The notes: generated by a model from the letters alone, not told the origin. DNA of 64,000 nucleotides from Myxococcus fulvus (GCF_900111765.1 NZ_FOIB01000013.1:62001-126000), one strand, 5' to 3'; positions 1 to 10,092 are shown, numbered from the stretch's first letter. Program-made: numbers and translations.

Positions 1-44
1 CCCAGAAGGTGCTGGAGAGCTGGGGCGCGGTCGGCGTGAAGTAG
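1..44 (+). CDS. C-terminal end of an upstream gene (partial)
   Basis: Only the last 13 codons are in the window, ending at the TAG at 42-44. They read [13 protein letters not shown]. This is too short to identify. The hairpin at 67-101 lies just downstream, which supports a real gene end here. Confidence 0.45.
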   Translation, partial: QKVLESWGAVGVK

Positions 45-66
45 TCGCTGTCCCGCGTGCTTCATC

Positions 67-101
67 CCCGCCGCGCTCGAGCCTCCGGCTCGCGCGGCGG
101 G
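67..101 (+). terminator. Hairpin after the partial upstream gene
   Basis: Arms 67-75 plus 78-83 pair with 87-101 around a 3-nt loop. A 2-nt bulge (CT at 76-77) interrupts the 5' arm. No T-run follows, so it is a terminator-like hairpin rather than a classical intrinsic terminator. Confidence 0.45.
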
Positions 102-273
102 CGCATCACCGGGCCTCCTCATGCGTCGTCGGCGCCGCGCGCGCCTGACAACCGGGGGCTCCCGGGTGGAGCGGACGGCTGCCCGCAGGCTCGCCCCGCT
201 CTCCGGAACGAGGCTCCCACCCGGGGGCAACACCATCTCGTCTTCCAGAGAGCCTTCATCCCCAGGAGAGCAC

Positions 274-1665
<1,392 letters not shown>

Positions 1666-1687
1666 GGTGGCGCTGTCGGGGAGAGTG

Positions 1688-1724
1688 CGGGAGCGCGTCA
1701 GGTGCGGACGCGCTCCCGTTTTTG
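1688..1724 (+). terminator. Intrinsic terminator of gadB
   Basis: Perfect 12-bp arms at 1688-1699 and 1707-1718 enclose a 7-nt loop and are followed by TTTTT at 1719-1723. It lies between the convergent gadB and hydrolase genes. Only the plus strand has the T-run, so it should act mainly on gadB. Confidence 0.9.
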
Positions 1725-1726
1725 TG

Positions 1727-2566
1727 TCAGCGCTCGTCGTTGCGCTGGATGAAGTCCACCAGGCTGTCCACGTAGCGCGAGTCGATGAGCGTCGTCAGGT
1801 GCGTGCGGCCGGGGATGATGACGTTCTCGAATCCCGCCAGCTCCCGCTCCAGACGCACCGTCTTGGAGTAGGGCGCGTCGAACTCGCCGTTCACCGCCTG
1901 CACCGGCACGCGCAGGGAGGGCAGGTCGATGGAGGGGGGCCACCACGCGGTCCACGCCTCGGTGATGGCGGCGACGAAGCGCGGGTCCGGCGGAGGGTCG
2001 CCGGCGATTTCGTCGAGGATGCGCTGCTCGTCGGGGTCCGTGCCCTTCGGGTCCCTGGCCTCGGCCTCCGCGCGGATGACCGGGTCCAGCTCCTCGACGC
2101 CCGCGCCGCCCAGGCTCGCGCTGATGACCCGCTCGGGTGCGCGGGTCATCAACACGCGCGTCATCGCCGCGCCCATGGAGTAGCCAACGAGGTGGGCCCG
2201 TTCGATTCCGAGCGTGTCCATCAGCTCGAGGACATCCAGGACCATGGGCTCACCGTAGGACGAGGCCGTGTAGGGGCGGTCGCTCTGTCCGTGGCCTCGC
2301 TGGTCCAGGATGATGAGGCGGTGGCCCTGCTTCGCCAGGGCCCCGGCGATGCCTGGGGCCACCCAGGACGGATGCGCGCTGCCCAGGAGCCCGTGGAGCA
2401 TGACCACGGGCGAGCCGCGCCCCTCGAACTCCAGATAGTGGAGCTTCAGCCCGTCCCGGTTGGTGAACCAGCGGTCCTTCGGCTCAAAGGAGGCTTCGGG
2501 GTCATCCGAGCAGCCCACCAGCGCGAGGAGGGCGAGGGGCAACAGGGCCACGTACGACTTCAGCAT
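1727..2566 (-). CDS. Alpha/beta-hydrolase lipoprotein
   Basis: This 279-residue protein has a lipoprotein signal (MLKSYVALLPLALLALVGC) with lipobox LVGC, so it is probably anchored in the cell envelope. An alpha/beta-hydrolase fold follows. The visible pieces are the HG oxyanion turn (VVMLHGLLGS), the nucleophile elbow GYSMG with the catalytic serine, a candidate acid in NGEFDAPYS and the catalytic histidine in GRTHLTTL. The substrate cannot be read from sequence; esterase or lipase activity is the family expectation. The ATG at 2566 is preferred over an in-frame ATG ten codons upstream, because GGGAGA precedes it and the signal peptide begins there. Confidence 0.82.
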   Translation of the reverse strand: MLKSYVALLPLALLALVGCSDDPEASFEPKDRWFTNRDGLKLHYLEFEGRGSPVVMLHGLLGSAHPSWVAPGIAGALAKQGHRLIILDQRGHGQSDRPYTASSYGEPMVLDVLELMDTLGIERAHLVGYSMGAAMTRVLMTRAPERVISASLGGAGVEELDPVIRAEAEARDPKGTDPDEQRILDEIAGDPPPDPRFVAAITEAWTAWWPPSIDLPSLRVPVQAVNGEFDAPYSKTVRLERELAGFENVIIPGRTHLTTLIDSRYVDSLVDFIQRNDER

Positions 2567-2697
2567 GCGGTGTGTCTCCCGGAGAAATGCGGCCACAAAT
2601 GCCGTGGTCTCCGGGAAACACCGCGTACTTGTGAATCTGTTACTGCTGTTTCAGCGAAACGAGATGGGCTCGAACTGCTTCCCGTCGCGCGAGGACG

Positions 2698-3804
2698 TCA
2701 GGTGGTGGGGGACTTCTTCCTGGTCGAGGACTGCTTCGCGGCCAAGGACTCCTTCGTGGCCGAGGGTTTCTTCGCGGCCGAGGGTTTCTTCGCTGCTGAG
2801 GGCTTCTTCGCTGCTGAGGACTTCTTCCCGACGGAGGAGTGCCTCGCGGCGGAGGGCACCTTCGCGGCCTTGGACTCCTTCGCGGTGGGCGCCTTGCCCT
2901 TGGCGTCAGGCTGCGCGCCCGACAGCGCCTCCAACTCGCGCACCAGCGCCTTGTCACCGAGCTTCTTCGCGCGCTCCAGGAGCGACCTGCCGCCGACCTT
3001 GACGTCCAGATTGGCGCCGAGCGCGCGGAGCGCGAGCAGTCGACCCACGCGGCAGGGCGTGGTGACCGGGCCCTTCAGCTCGGCGGACACATCCCAGTCG
3101 CCGACATGAAGCATCCCTTGTACGAGGTCCTTCGCGCGCTGGCCCTTGGCCGCCTGCGGCTTGCGAGCGCGGAGCCACTCGAGGAGTCCCTCGTCCGCGA
3201 ACGCGCCCTCCAGCCCCCGGAACGCGGACGCATGGTCATCCGGATGGAAGGGCGAGGGGCGGGGATTCTCGGCCACCCAGTCCAGCAGCGCCTGATAGGC
3301 GTCCGGCTTGCCCTTGCGAGCGCGGTGGATGGCCTTCCACGCCATCACGCCTCGCTCACCCCGGTGCCGCGCGGGGAGCTCCGCGTCCAGGGACTTGCTC
3401 TCGGCCAACAGGTCCTCGGCCTGCTTCAGCCGCGCCGGAGTGGGGTCCGTGCGGAGGATGTTCTCCGCGTGCTGCGCCAGCGCGAGCGCCCGAGCACGGT
3501 GCGCCACCGTGTCGCCGCCGTCCGCCTTCACCTTCTTCGTCAGCTCGAGGATGCGCCCACGCACCGCGCGCTGCGGCTCCTGGAAACGACTCTGCCACTC
3601 ACCCGGCGAATGGTCCCGGTCGCGCTCGTAGGCCTGGTTCAGCGCGTGCAGGGCCTCCAGGTGGTCCGGCTGCGCGGTGAGGACCTCCTGGAGCAGCGCC
3701 TTCGCCGTGCCGAAGCTCCGCGGGTACTGGTCGAGCAACTTGTCGGCGCGAGCGAAGAGCGAGTCGACGTCGGAGGCACGGAGCTTGGGCATGGGGGCGT
3801 GCAT
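2698..3804 (-). CDS. Hypothetical protein with a histone-H1-like Lys/Ala/Ser/Pro tail
   Basis: 368 residues. The first roughly 290 residues are helical and resemble degenerate TPR-like helices (QPDHLEALHALNQAYERD), but no family is recognised. Residues around 300-368 form a low-complexity basic tail dominated by repeats of the unit SAAKKP and variants (SATKES, LAAKQS), like the C-terminus of histone H1 or bacterial H1-like DNA-binding proteins. There is no signal peptide. GGGGAGAG precedes the ATG at 3804. The start lies 28 nt after the stop of the MFS gene on the same strand, so the two may be co-transcribed. DNA or RNA binding by the tail is inference. Confidence 0.75.
   Translation of the reverse strand: MHAPMPKLRASDVDSLFARADKLLDQYPRSFGTAKALLQEVLTAQPDHLEALHALNQAYERDRDHSPGEWQSRFQEPQRAVRGRILELTKKVKADGGDTVAHRARALALAQHAENILRTDPTPARLKQAEDLLAESKSLDAELPARHRGERGVMAWKAIHRARKGKPDAYQALLDWVAENPRPSPFHPDDHASAFRGLEGAFADEGLLEWLRARKPQAAKGQRAKDLVQGMLHVGDWDVSAELKGPVTTPCRVGRLLALRALGANLDVKVGGRSLLERAKKLGDKALVRELEALSGAQPDAKGKAPTAKESKAAKVPSAARHSSVGKKSSAAKKPSAAKKPSAAKKPSATKESLAAKQSSTRKKSPTT
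2754..2826 (-). repeat. 18-bp tandem repeats encoding the SAAKKP tail
   Basis: At least four consecutive near-identical 18-bp units (plus-strand pattern TTCTTCGCGGCCGAGGGT, later TTCTTCGCTGCTGAGGGC) encode the six-residue repeat of the H1-like tail. The reading frame is kept, so the repeats are part of the gene and can vary in copy number. Confidence 0.8.
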
Positions 3805-3832
3805 AGCACTCTCCCCATCAGGTCCGTGTTCC

Positions 3833-5305
3833 TCAGTGCGGCGCGGCGGCGCTGTCGCTGGACAGGGGCGCGTTCGTGTTCCGGCTCACGCGCGGGAAGA
3901 ACAGCCCCGACACGAAGGCCGCCACCGAGAAGGCGCAGATGAGCCAGAAGTTGATGTTCAACCCCGTGGTGAGCGCCCCGCTCAGCGACTTGAGCATCGC
4001 CTCCGGAATGGCCGCGTGCCCTCGCTCCGGCCCCAGCAGCGCGTTGGCGGCCGACAGCGGCACCGATGGGTCCTTCATCAATTGCGACACCATCACGCCC
4101 CCCATCAGGCCCACACCCAGCACACCCCCGATGGTGCGGAAGAACATGTTGCTGGCCGTGGCCACGCCCCGCAGCTCCCAGCCCACGCTGGTCTGCACCG
4201 CGATGAGCAGCGCGGTGGACGCGAAGCCCAGCCCCACCCCGAACAGCGCCATCGCCACCTGGAGCGCGATGAGCGACGCACCCTGGACCAAGAGCAGCGT
4301 CATCAGCACCGTGCCCACCATCGTCAGTCCCAGCCCGCCGACGATGAGCGGCCGGAAGCCCGTGCGCAGCAGCAGCTTGCCCGCGAACACCGAGGCCAGC
4401 GGCCAGCCGACGATCATGGGCGTGATCATCCCGCCCGCCACCGTGGGCGTGCTGCCCAGCACCGCCTGCACGTACAGCGGCACGTACGTGGTCGCGCCGA
4501 ACATCGCCGCGGAGAACAGCGCCCCGGCCACCGAGGAGATGGCGATGGCGGGCGACTGGAAGATGCTCATCGGGATGACCGGCGCGGGCGCACGGCGCTC
4601 CACCGCGACGAACGCCCACAAGAGCCCCAGCGCCACCGGCAGCGCCCACAGGTTCATCCCCAGGCCCTGCACGCCGACGAGCAGCGCCACCACGCCCGCG
4701 CACAAGAGCGCCGCGCCCGCGTAGTCCAGTTGCTGCGGCTTCCGCTCCACCTGCTCGTGGAAGAACGCCACCACCAGCGCGAACGTCAGCACGCCCACCG
4801 GCACGTTGATGAAGAAGATCCAATGCCAGCTCAGGTACTTCACGATGAGCCCGCCCGTGACAGGCCCCACCAGCCCCGCCACGCCCCACACCGCGCTGAA
4901 GGCGCCCTGCACCCGCGCGCGCTCCTGCATCGTGTACAAATCCCCGATGATGGTGAGCGCCACCGGCTGGATGGCACCCGCACCCAGGCCCTGCAACGTC
5001 CGGAAGGCGATGAGCATCCCCATCGACGTCGCCAGCCCGCTGGCGATGGAGCCCACCAGGAACAGGCCGATTCCGAACAGCAGCACCGGCTTGCGACCGT
5101 ACAGGTCCGCCAGCTTCCCGTAGATGGGGACGGTGATGGTGGACGCCAGCATGTACGCGGTGAAGACCCACGCGTAGCTCTGGATGCCACCCAGCTCGCC
5201 CACCACCGTGGGCATCGCGGTGGAGACGACGGTGACCTCCAGCGCCGCCATGAAGAGGCTCGTCGCGAGCGCCAGGGTCGTCAGGGGACGGTGAGTCTTT
5301 CGCAT
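3833..5305 (-). CDS. MFS drug exporter, DHA2 (EmrB/QacA) family
   Basis: 490 residues with about 14 hydrophobic segments, as expected for the 14-TM DHA2 proton antiporters of the inner membrane. Visible family motifs are motif A (GKLADLYGRKPVLLFG, after TM2), the D1-type LEVTVVSTAMPTV in TM1 and the motif C-like stretch AFSAVWGVAGLVGPVTGG in TM5. The start at 5305 is chosen because MRKTHRPLTTLALATSLFMAALE is the normal DHA2 N-terminus; the frame is open further upstream. The ribosome-binding site is weak. The substrate is unknown, and no regulator gene lies beside it. Confidence 0.88.
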   Translation of the reverse strand: MRKTHRPLTTLALATSLFMAALEVTVVSTAMPTVVGELGGIQSYAWVFTAYMLASTITVPIYGKLADLYGRKPVLLFGIGLFLVGSIASGLATSMGMLIAFRTLQGLGAGAIQPVALTIIGDLYTMQERARVQGAFSAVWGVAGLVGPVTGGLIVKYLSWHWIFFINVPVGVLTFALVVAFFHEQVERKPQQLDYAGAALLCAGVVALLVGVQGLGMNLWALPVALGLLWAFVAVERRAPAPVIPMSIFQSPAIAISSVAGALFSAAMFGATTYVPLYVQAVLGSTPTVAGGMITPMIVGWPLASVFAGKLLLRTGFRPLIVGGLGLTMVGTVLMTLLLVQGASLIALQVAMALFGVGLGFASTALLIAVQTSVGWELRGVATASNMFFRTIGGVLGVGLMGGVMVSQLMKDPSVPLSAANALLGPERGHAAIPEAMLKSLSGALTTGLNINFWLICAFSVAAFVSGLFFPRVSRNTNAPLSSDSAAAPH

Positions 5306-5453
5306 GATGTCGGGCGGGGTGGGGTCGCCCACTTCTAATGGCCACCTCCCGGAGACGCCAGCGTCAATCTTTTCGCGTACTTGGAAAACCAGGGAAAAGC
5401 CCGGAGAGCATGTCGATCCGAGCCTTGCTCGTTCGTCGCGGAGAAAGAGTGGC

Positions 5454-5520
5454 GAGTGGCGCGCTCGGTCCATGGCCCGGGGGGGCCGTCAGGAGAGGTC
5501 GGACCGAGCGCGCGCCACTC
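5454..5520. repeat. Large imperfect inverted repeat upstream of the SRPBCC gene
   Basis: An 18-nt left arm (5454-5471) pairs with a 20-nt right arm (5501-5520) with one 2-nt bulge. The arms are separated by 29 nt. The right arm ends only five bases before the GAGGAG ribosome-binding site of the gene at 5535, so the structure could be an attenuator-like leader or a protein-binding dyad. Confidence 0.55.
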
Positions 5521-5534
5521 CTTCGAGGAGCTTT

Positions 5535-6170
5535 ATGAAGAAGACACCCGGAGTCCTGTTGGCGGTCATCGTCCTGGGCTTGTTCGTGGCCATCAGTCGC
5601 AGGCCGGACACCTTCCGCGTCGAGCGCACGGCCCACATCCAGGCTCCCGCCGAGCTCGTCTTCACGCTGGTGAACGACTTCCGCTACTGGGAGCAGTGGT
5701 CCCCGTGGTGGAAGCTGGAGCCCACGCAGCAGGTCTCCCTGACGGGCGCGGCCTGGGGTGTGGGGGCCGTCTACGAGTGGCGGGGCCGGCGCACCGGCTC
5801 CGGGCGGATGGAAATCGTGGAGAGCCGCCCGTACGAGTACGTCCGCATCCGGCTGGACTTCCTGGAGCCCATGCGCGCCACCAACACCACCGAGTACGTG
5901 CTGACGCCCGCACCGGGCGGGGTGGCGCTCACCTGGGTGATGGCCGGCGAGAACACCTTCGCGGGCAAGGCGCTCCAGCTCTTCTCCAGCATGGACGAGG
6001 TGATGGGGCGCGACTTCGAGCGGGGCCTGGCCGACATCAAGCTCGTGGCCGAGTCCCTCCGGGGCGCCGCGCGGCCCTCCGTGGGCGACGCGGGCTTCCG
6101 CGGCGACAGCGACTCGCGGGACGCCGCGCTCGAGGTCGTCGTCACCCGGCAGCACCCGAACCACGAATAA
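5535..6170 (+). CDS. Membrane-anchored SRPBCC (START/Bet v1-like) protein
   Basis: 211 residues. An N-terminal hydrophobic segment (KKTPGVLLAVIVLGLFVAIS) is followed by an SRPBCC ligand-binding domain. Its typical opening is visible (VERTAHIQAPAELVFTLVNDFRYWEQWSPW), as is the C-terminal helix that ends GRDFERGLADIKLVAE. Proteins of this type bind hydrophobic ligands; no ligand can be inferred here. The ATG at 5535 follows GAGGAG by four nucleotides. The gene diverges from the MFS exporter, and a large inverted repeat lies just before it. The tail after residue 180 is polar and looks disordered. Confidence 0.85.
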   Translation: MKKTPGVLLAVIVLGLFVAISRRPDTFRVERTAHIQAPAELVFTLVNDFRYWEQWSPWWKLEPTQQVSLTGAAWGVGAVYEWRGRRTGSGRMEIVESRPYEYVRIRLDFLEPMRATNTTEYVLTPAPGGVALTWVMAGENTFAGKALQLFSSMDEVMGRDFERGLADIKLVAESLRGAARPSVGDAGFRGDSDSRDAALEVVVTRQHPNHE

Positions 6171-6236
6171 CGTGTATTTGTTATCAGGCGGATACGGCTT
6201 CGAGGACGCAGCGGCGCCGTGACACATGGGACACGC

Positions 6237-6260
6237 AACCTTGGGGGCTCCTGGCCGATA
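6237..6260 (+). promoter_or_regulatory. Putative promoter motif AACCTT-N11-GCCGATA
   Basis: AACCTT at 6237-6242 and GCCGATA at 6254-6260 lie 34 nt upstream of the ATG at 6295. A very similar pair occurs at 39913-39938 before another signal-less protein gene. The downstream half resembles the -10 element of flagellar-type (sigma-28) promoters. Assignment to a sigma factor is inference. Confidence 0.4.
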
Positions 6261-6294
6261 CTGAATCTGGATTTCTCCAGACAACGGCCGAGAC

Positions 6295-8367
6295 ATGTCA
6301 CCCCGGATTCCCCCACCGAGCCGTCCCGCTACCTCCTCCACGTCCTCGCAGGCCCGCTCCTCGGAGTCCGAGGCGCAGCCGACCCAGGCCGCGTCCCGCC
6401 CTGCTAGCGCGGGTGCGCGTGGACCTGGGGTGAAGGACTTCTTCGACGACGTCCGCCAGACGCGCAACGCGGAGGCGAAGCGCGCGCCCACCCAGGCCTC
6501 GCAGGTGGAGCACGGGCCGGTGGCCCGGGCCTTCTCGCGCAAGGACGGCAGCCTGCTGGCGACGCCGCTCGTGCCCAGCGCGGCGACGGTGCCCACCCAG
6601 GCCTCCAGCCGCCCGGGCATGGGCGCCATCCCCTACGACGGCGGCACGACGTTCCGCGTGTGGGCGCCCAACGCGCAGCGGGTGCAGGTGGCCGGCGACT
6701 TCAGCAACTGGCAGTCGGTGGAGCTGCAGCGCGAGCCCAGCGGCAACTTCTCGCTCGACGTGCCCGGCGCGAAGGCGGGCGACCAGTACCAGTACGTGGT
6801 GCAGGGCAAGTACGGCGACTGGCGCTGGAAGGGAGACCCGCGCGCCAACGACGTGACGAACTCCACGGGCAACTCCGTCGTCGTGGACCACAAGTCCTAC
6901 GAGTGGAAGCACGACTGGGAGTTCAAGATGCCGCCCTGGAACGAGGCGGTCATCTACGAGATGCACGTGGGCACGTTCAACGACGAGCCCGGCTGGGGCC
7001 CCGGCAACTGGCAGAGCGCCATCGACAAGCTGGACCACCTGAAGGAGCTGGGCATCAACGTGGTGGAGCTGATGCCGTCGGCCGAGTTCGCCGCGGACTT
7101 CTCCTGGGGCTACAACCCGGCCTTCCCCAACGCGCCGGAGAGCGCGTACGGCACGCCGGATGACTTGAAGCGCTTCGTCGACGAGGCGCACAAGCGCGGC
7201 ATCGGCGTGGTGATGGACGTCGTCTACAACCACCTGGGGCCCAGTGACTTGCCCCACTGGGACTTCGACGGCGAGACGTACGGCAAGGGCGGCAGCTACT
7301 TCTACACGGACTGGCGCGCCAAGACGCCGTGGGGCGACACGCGCCCGGACTACGGCCGCCACGAGGTGCGCGACTACCTGCGCGACAACGCGATGATGTG
7401 GCTGCGCGACTACCACATGGACGGGTTGCGCCTGGACGCCACCAAGGAGATCCGCCAGGCCAGCGGCGCGAACAACCCCGAGGGCTGGCAGCTCCTGCGA
7501 GACATCAACGAGGCGGTCAACCGCGAGTTCCCGCAGAAGATCATCATCGCGGAGGACCTGGGCAACGAGGCGGGCCTCACGCACCCGGACGGCGCCAACT
7601 TCGACACGCAGTGGGATTCCAACTTCGTGCACCCCATCCGCGCGGCGCTGACGGCGCCCTCCGACGCGGCCCGGGACATGAACGCCGTCGCCGACGCCAT
7701 CCGCTTCAAGTACAACGGCAGCGCCAACCAGCGCGTCATCTACACCGAGAGCCACGACGAGGTGGCCAACGGCAAGCAGCGGCTGCCCAGCGAGGTGGGC
7801 GGCTGGGACGCGGGCGGCTACCACGCCAAGAAGAGCTCCATCCTCGGCGCCGCGCTCACCATGACGAGCCCCGGCATCCCGATGCTCTTCCAGGGCCAGG
7901 AGTTCCTCGAGGACGGCCACTTCCAGGACGGAGATCCGCTCGACTGGAAGAAGAAGGAGACGTACGCCGGCATCAACCAGGCGTACACGGACCTCATCAA
8001 GCTGCGCCGCAACTGGAACGACAACACGGCGGGCCTGCGCGGTGAGAACGTCAACGTCCACCACGTGAACAACCACGACAAGGTCGTGGCCTTCCACCGC
8101 TGGGACAAGGGCGGCGCGGGCGACGACACCATCGTCATCGTCAACTTCGGCGGGAAGCACCTGTCCAACTACGAGCTGGGCCTGCCCTCCGACGGCACGT
8201 GGAAGGTGCGCTACAACAGCGACTGGAAGGGCTACTCCGACAACTTCGGCGACGCGCAGAGCTTCGACGTGGGCGGCCGCTGGAACGGCAAGGACGGCCT
8301 GCCCGCCAGCGGCAGCCTCAACAACCTGGGGCCCTACAGCGTCGTCATCCTGTCGAAGGACAAGTGA
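6295..8367 (+). CDS. GH13 alpha-glucan enzyme with CBM48 (branching-enzyme/trehalohydrolase-like)
   Basis: 690 residues. Residues 1-100 are a Ser/Pro/Ala-rich leader without a signal peptide. A CBM48/early-set domain follows (residues 120-205, FRVWAPNAQRVQVAGDFSNW), then a GH13 TIM barrel and a C-terminal beta domain. All four conserved regions are present: DVVYNH; GLRLDATKEI with the nucleophile Asp381; IIAEDLGN with the acid/base Glu420; and YTESHDE with Asp488. The family includes glycogen branching enzyme and maltooligosyltrehalose trehalohydrolase. Branching enzyme-like activity on alpha-1,4-glucans is the likely role, but specificity cannot be settled. No glycogen operon surrounds it. 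The start is not well fixed, because no clear Shine-Dalgarno site precedes it. Confidence 0.85.
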   Translation: MSPRIPPPSRPATSSTSSQARSSESEAQPTQAASRPASAGARGPGVKDFFDDVRQTRNAEAKRAPTQASQVEHGPVARAFSRKDGSLLATPLVPSAATVPTQASSRPGMGAIPYDGGTTFRVWAPNAQRVQVAGDFSNWQSVELQREPSGNFSLDVPGAKAGDQYQYVVQGKYGDWRWKGDPRANDVTNSTGNSVVVDHKSYEWKHDWEFKMPPWNEAVIYEMHVGTFNDEPGWGPGNWQSAIDKLDHLKELGINVVELMPSAEFAADFSWGYNPAFPNAPESAYGTPDDLKRFVDEAHKRGIGVVMDVVYNHLGPSDLPHWDFDGETYGKGGSYFYTDWRAKTPWGDTRPDYGRHEVRDYLRDNAMMWLRDYHMDGLRLDATKEIRQASGANNPEGWQLLRDINEAVNREFPQKIIIAEDLGNEAGLTHPDGANFDTQWDSNFVHPIRAALTAPSDAARDMNAVADAIRFKYNGSANQRVIYTESHDEVANGKQRLPSEVGGWDAGGYHAKKSSILGAALTMTSPGIPMLFQGQEFLEDGHFQDGDPLDWKKKETYAGINQAYTDLIKLRRNWNDNTAGLRGENVNVHHVNNHDKVVAFHRWDKGGAGDDTIVIVNFGGKHLSNYELGLPSDGTWKVRYNSDWKGYSDNFGDAQSFDVGGRWNGKDGLPASGSLNNLGPYSVVILSKDK

Positions 8368-8411
8368 CGCGTCGTTCCCCGCATCACCGGACGCGGTGAG
8401 GACTGACCCGG

Positions 8412-8437
8412 GCCCCTGTCGCTTGACGGACAGGGGC
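8412..8437 (+). terminator. Hairpin terminator after the GH13 gene
   Basis: Arms 8412-8420 and 8429-8437 are perfect complements around an 8-nt loop. There is no T-run. It separates the GH13 gene from the GH18-like gene, so those two are probably transcribed separately. Confidence 0.6.
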
Positions 8438-8460
8438 TCGCCCCCCGTGGACAATGTCGT

Positions 8461-10077
8461 GTGCCGCGGCCATCCGGCACAACGGCCGGCATGGCCAGAA
8501 ACGCGATGGTGGTGGTGGCGCGCCCGGAGTGGGTTACGGGCGGCAGTCCCTGGTGGTCGACCTTCAAGGTGACCCTGCTCAACCTGTCGGACGAGGCGGT
8601 GGTCAACCCCGCCATCGGCTTCCGGGTGGCGCCCGACCAGGTGGTCCAGAACAACTACGGCCTCTTGTGGCGGCGCCACGGCGACACGCTGACGGGCACG
8701 CTGGTGGCCGAGCGCCAGACGATTGCCCCGCGCGCGTCCCAGGAGTTCCGGCTGTCCATCCGGACGGAAGGGGCGCACCGGGGCGCGCTCCCCTCCTGCT
8801 TCACCGTGGACGGTGAGCCCGCGGACCCGCCGAGGGACGTCGAGCCGCCGTCGTCTCCCCGGCGCGTGCGCGCCACGCTCGTGGGCTCGCGGCTCTGCAC
8901 GCTGGGCTGGGATGCGTCCACCGACAACGTGGCCGTCGCGGGCTACCAGGTGACGTACTCGAGCATGGACCGCGAGCAGGCGCGGACCCTCACCTGCACC
9001 CGGCCCTCCATCACCCTCACCGGCCTGACGCCTCGCACCGAGTACCTGGTGTCGGTGGCGGCGTACGACTTGTCCGACAACCTGTCGAAGCTCACGCCTC
9101 CGGTGATGGTGCGCACGGCGGCGCCCTTGCCGGACGCGGGGGACTGGGACGTGCCCCGCGCGCCCTTCCTGGACCTCGCGTCCGCGCCCCGGCCCATCGT
9201 GTCGGAGCTGGCGCGGGCGTGCGGGCTGGATGGCGTCATGCTCGGCGGTCTGGGCGTGCGCGCGGGAGGCGCGCGGAAGGTGGCGTGGGGCGGACACCTG
9301 CGGCTGGTGGACGCGGTGGATGGGCGCTCCCACGAGGCGGAGGCCTCGGTCTCCGACTACGGCAAGGAGGACCTGGAGGCGTTCCGACGAAGCGGGGGCA
9401 GGGTGGTGCTGTCCTTCGGCGGAGGCGCCGGGCTGATGCCGCTGGAGGTGGAGGAGACGGACGTGGCCCGCCTCGTCGCCACCTACGCGGCCATCCTCCG
9501 CAACTACCAGGTCCGTCACCTCGACTTCGCCTTCGACAGCGCGTTCCTCCACGATGACGCGGGCCTGGAGCGCCACGTCGCGGCCATGTCCCAGCTGCTC
9601 CTGGTGTGTCCGTCGCTGAGGCTGTCGTACTCGCTGCCGGCGGATGGCGCGCCGGGGGCGCTCGCGGGCTTCAACGACGCGGGAGTGCGCCTGCTCCAGC
9701 GGCTGTCCTCGGCGGGAATCGAGCCGTCGCTCGTCAACGGCCTCTTGCTGGAGCTGGGGCCCACGGCGCCCGTGGACACCTTCGAGTGCTGTGCCCAGGC
9801 GCTCCACGGCATGCACGCGCACCTGTCCGCCGCCTTCCCGCGCTGGGACACCGACAAGGTCTGGCGACGCCTGGGCGCCAGCCCCCTGTTCGGCGGACAC
9901 CCCAACGGCCGCGACTTCACCCTGGAGCACCAGCGCAGGCTGGTGGCGCTCGCCCACAAGCTGCGCCTGGGCTGCCTCTCCGGCCGCGCGGGCGTCCGGG
10001 ACACGGGCCTGTCCTTCTCGCGGTGCATCGCCACCTACCTGCCGGGCGCATCGTCGACACGTGCGCTCACGTCGTGA
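8461..10077 (+). CDS. GH18-like protein with degenerate active site, N-terminal binding domain and FnIII
   Basis: 538 residues. Residues about 12-110 form a beta-rich domain like the carbohydrate-binding modules found on chitinases (WWSTFKVTLLNLSDEAVVNP). A fibronectin type III domain follows (about 130-225, GWDASTDNVAVAGYQVTYS), then a GH18 barrel (about 235-530). The GH18 catalytic motif DFDIE of the ChiC/ChiD-like group is replaced by LDFAFD (Asp355, Ala357, Asp359): the middle Asp and the catalytic Glu are lost. A chitin-binding, non-hydrolytic role is therefore likely. No signal peptide is evident. The start is uncertain: GTG at 8461 or ATG at 8491, neither with a clear ribosome-binding site. 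Confidence 0.75.
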   Translation: MPRPSGTTAGMARNAMVVVARPEWVTGGSPWWSTFKVTLLNLSDEAVVNPAIGFRVAPDQVVQNNYGLLWRRHGDTLTGTLVAERQTIAPRASQEFRLSIRTEGAHRGALPSCFTVDGEPADPPRDVEPPSSPRRVRATLVGSRLCTLGWDASTDNVAVAGYQVTYSSMDREQARTLTCTRPSITLTGLTPRTEYLVSVAAYDLSDNLSKLTPPVMVRTAAPLPDAGDWDVPRAPFLDLASAPRPIVSELARACGLDGVMLGGLGVRAGGARKVAWGGHLRLVDAVDGRSHEAEASVSDYGKEDLEAFRRSGGRVVLSFGGGAGLMPLEVEETDVARLVATYAAILRNYQVRHLDFAFDSAFLHDDAGLERHVAAMSQLLLVCPSLRLSYSLPADGAPGALAGFNDAGVRLLQRLSSAGIEPSLVNGLLLELGPTAPVDTFECCAQALHGMHAHLSAAFPRWDTDKVWRRLGASPLFGGHPNGRDFTLEHQRRLVALAHKLRLGCLSGRAGVRDTGLSFSRCIATYLPGASSTRALTS

Positions 10078-10092
10078 GCACCTTTCCGAAGT

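Noticed and set aside
2754-2826. Short regular repeats as a possible intergenic VNTR or CRISPR
   Set aside because: They are in frame in the H1-like tail and lack spacers.
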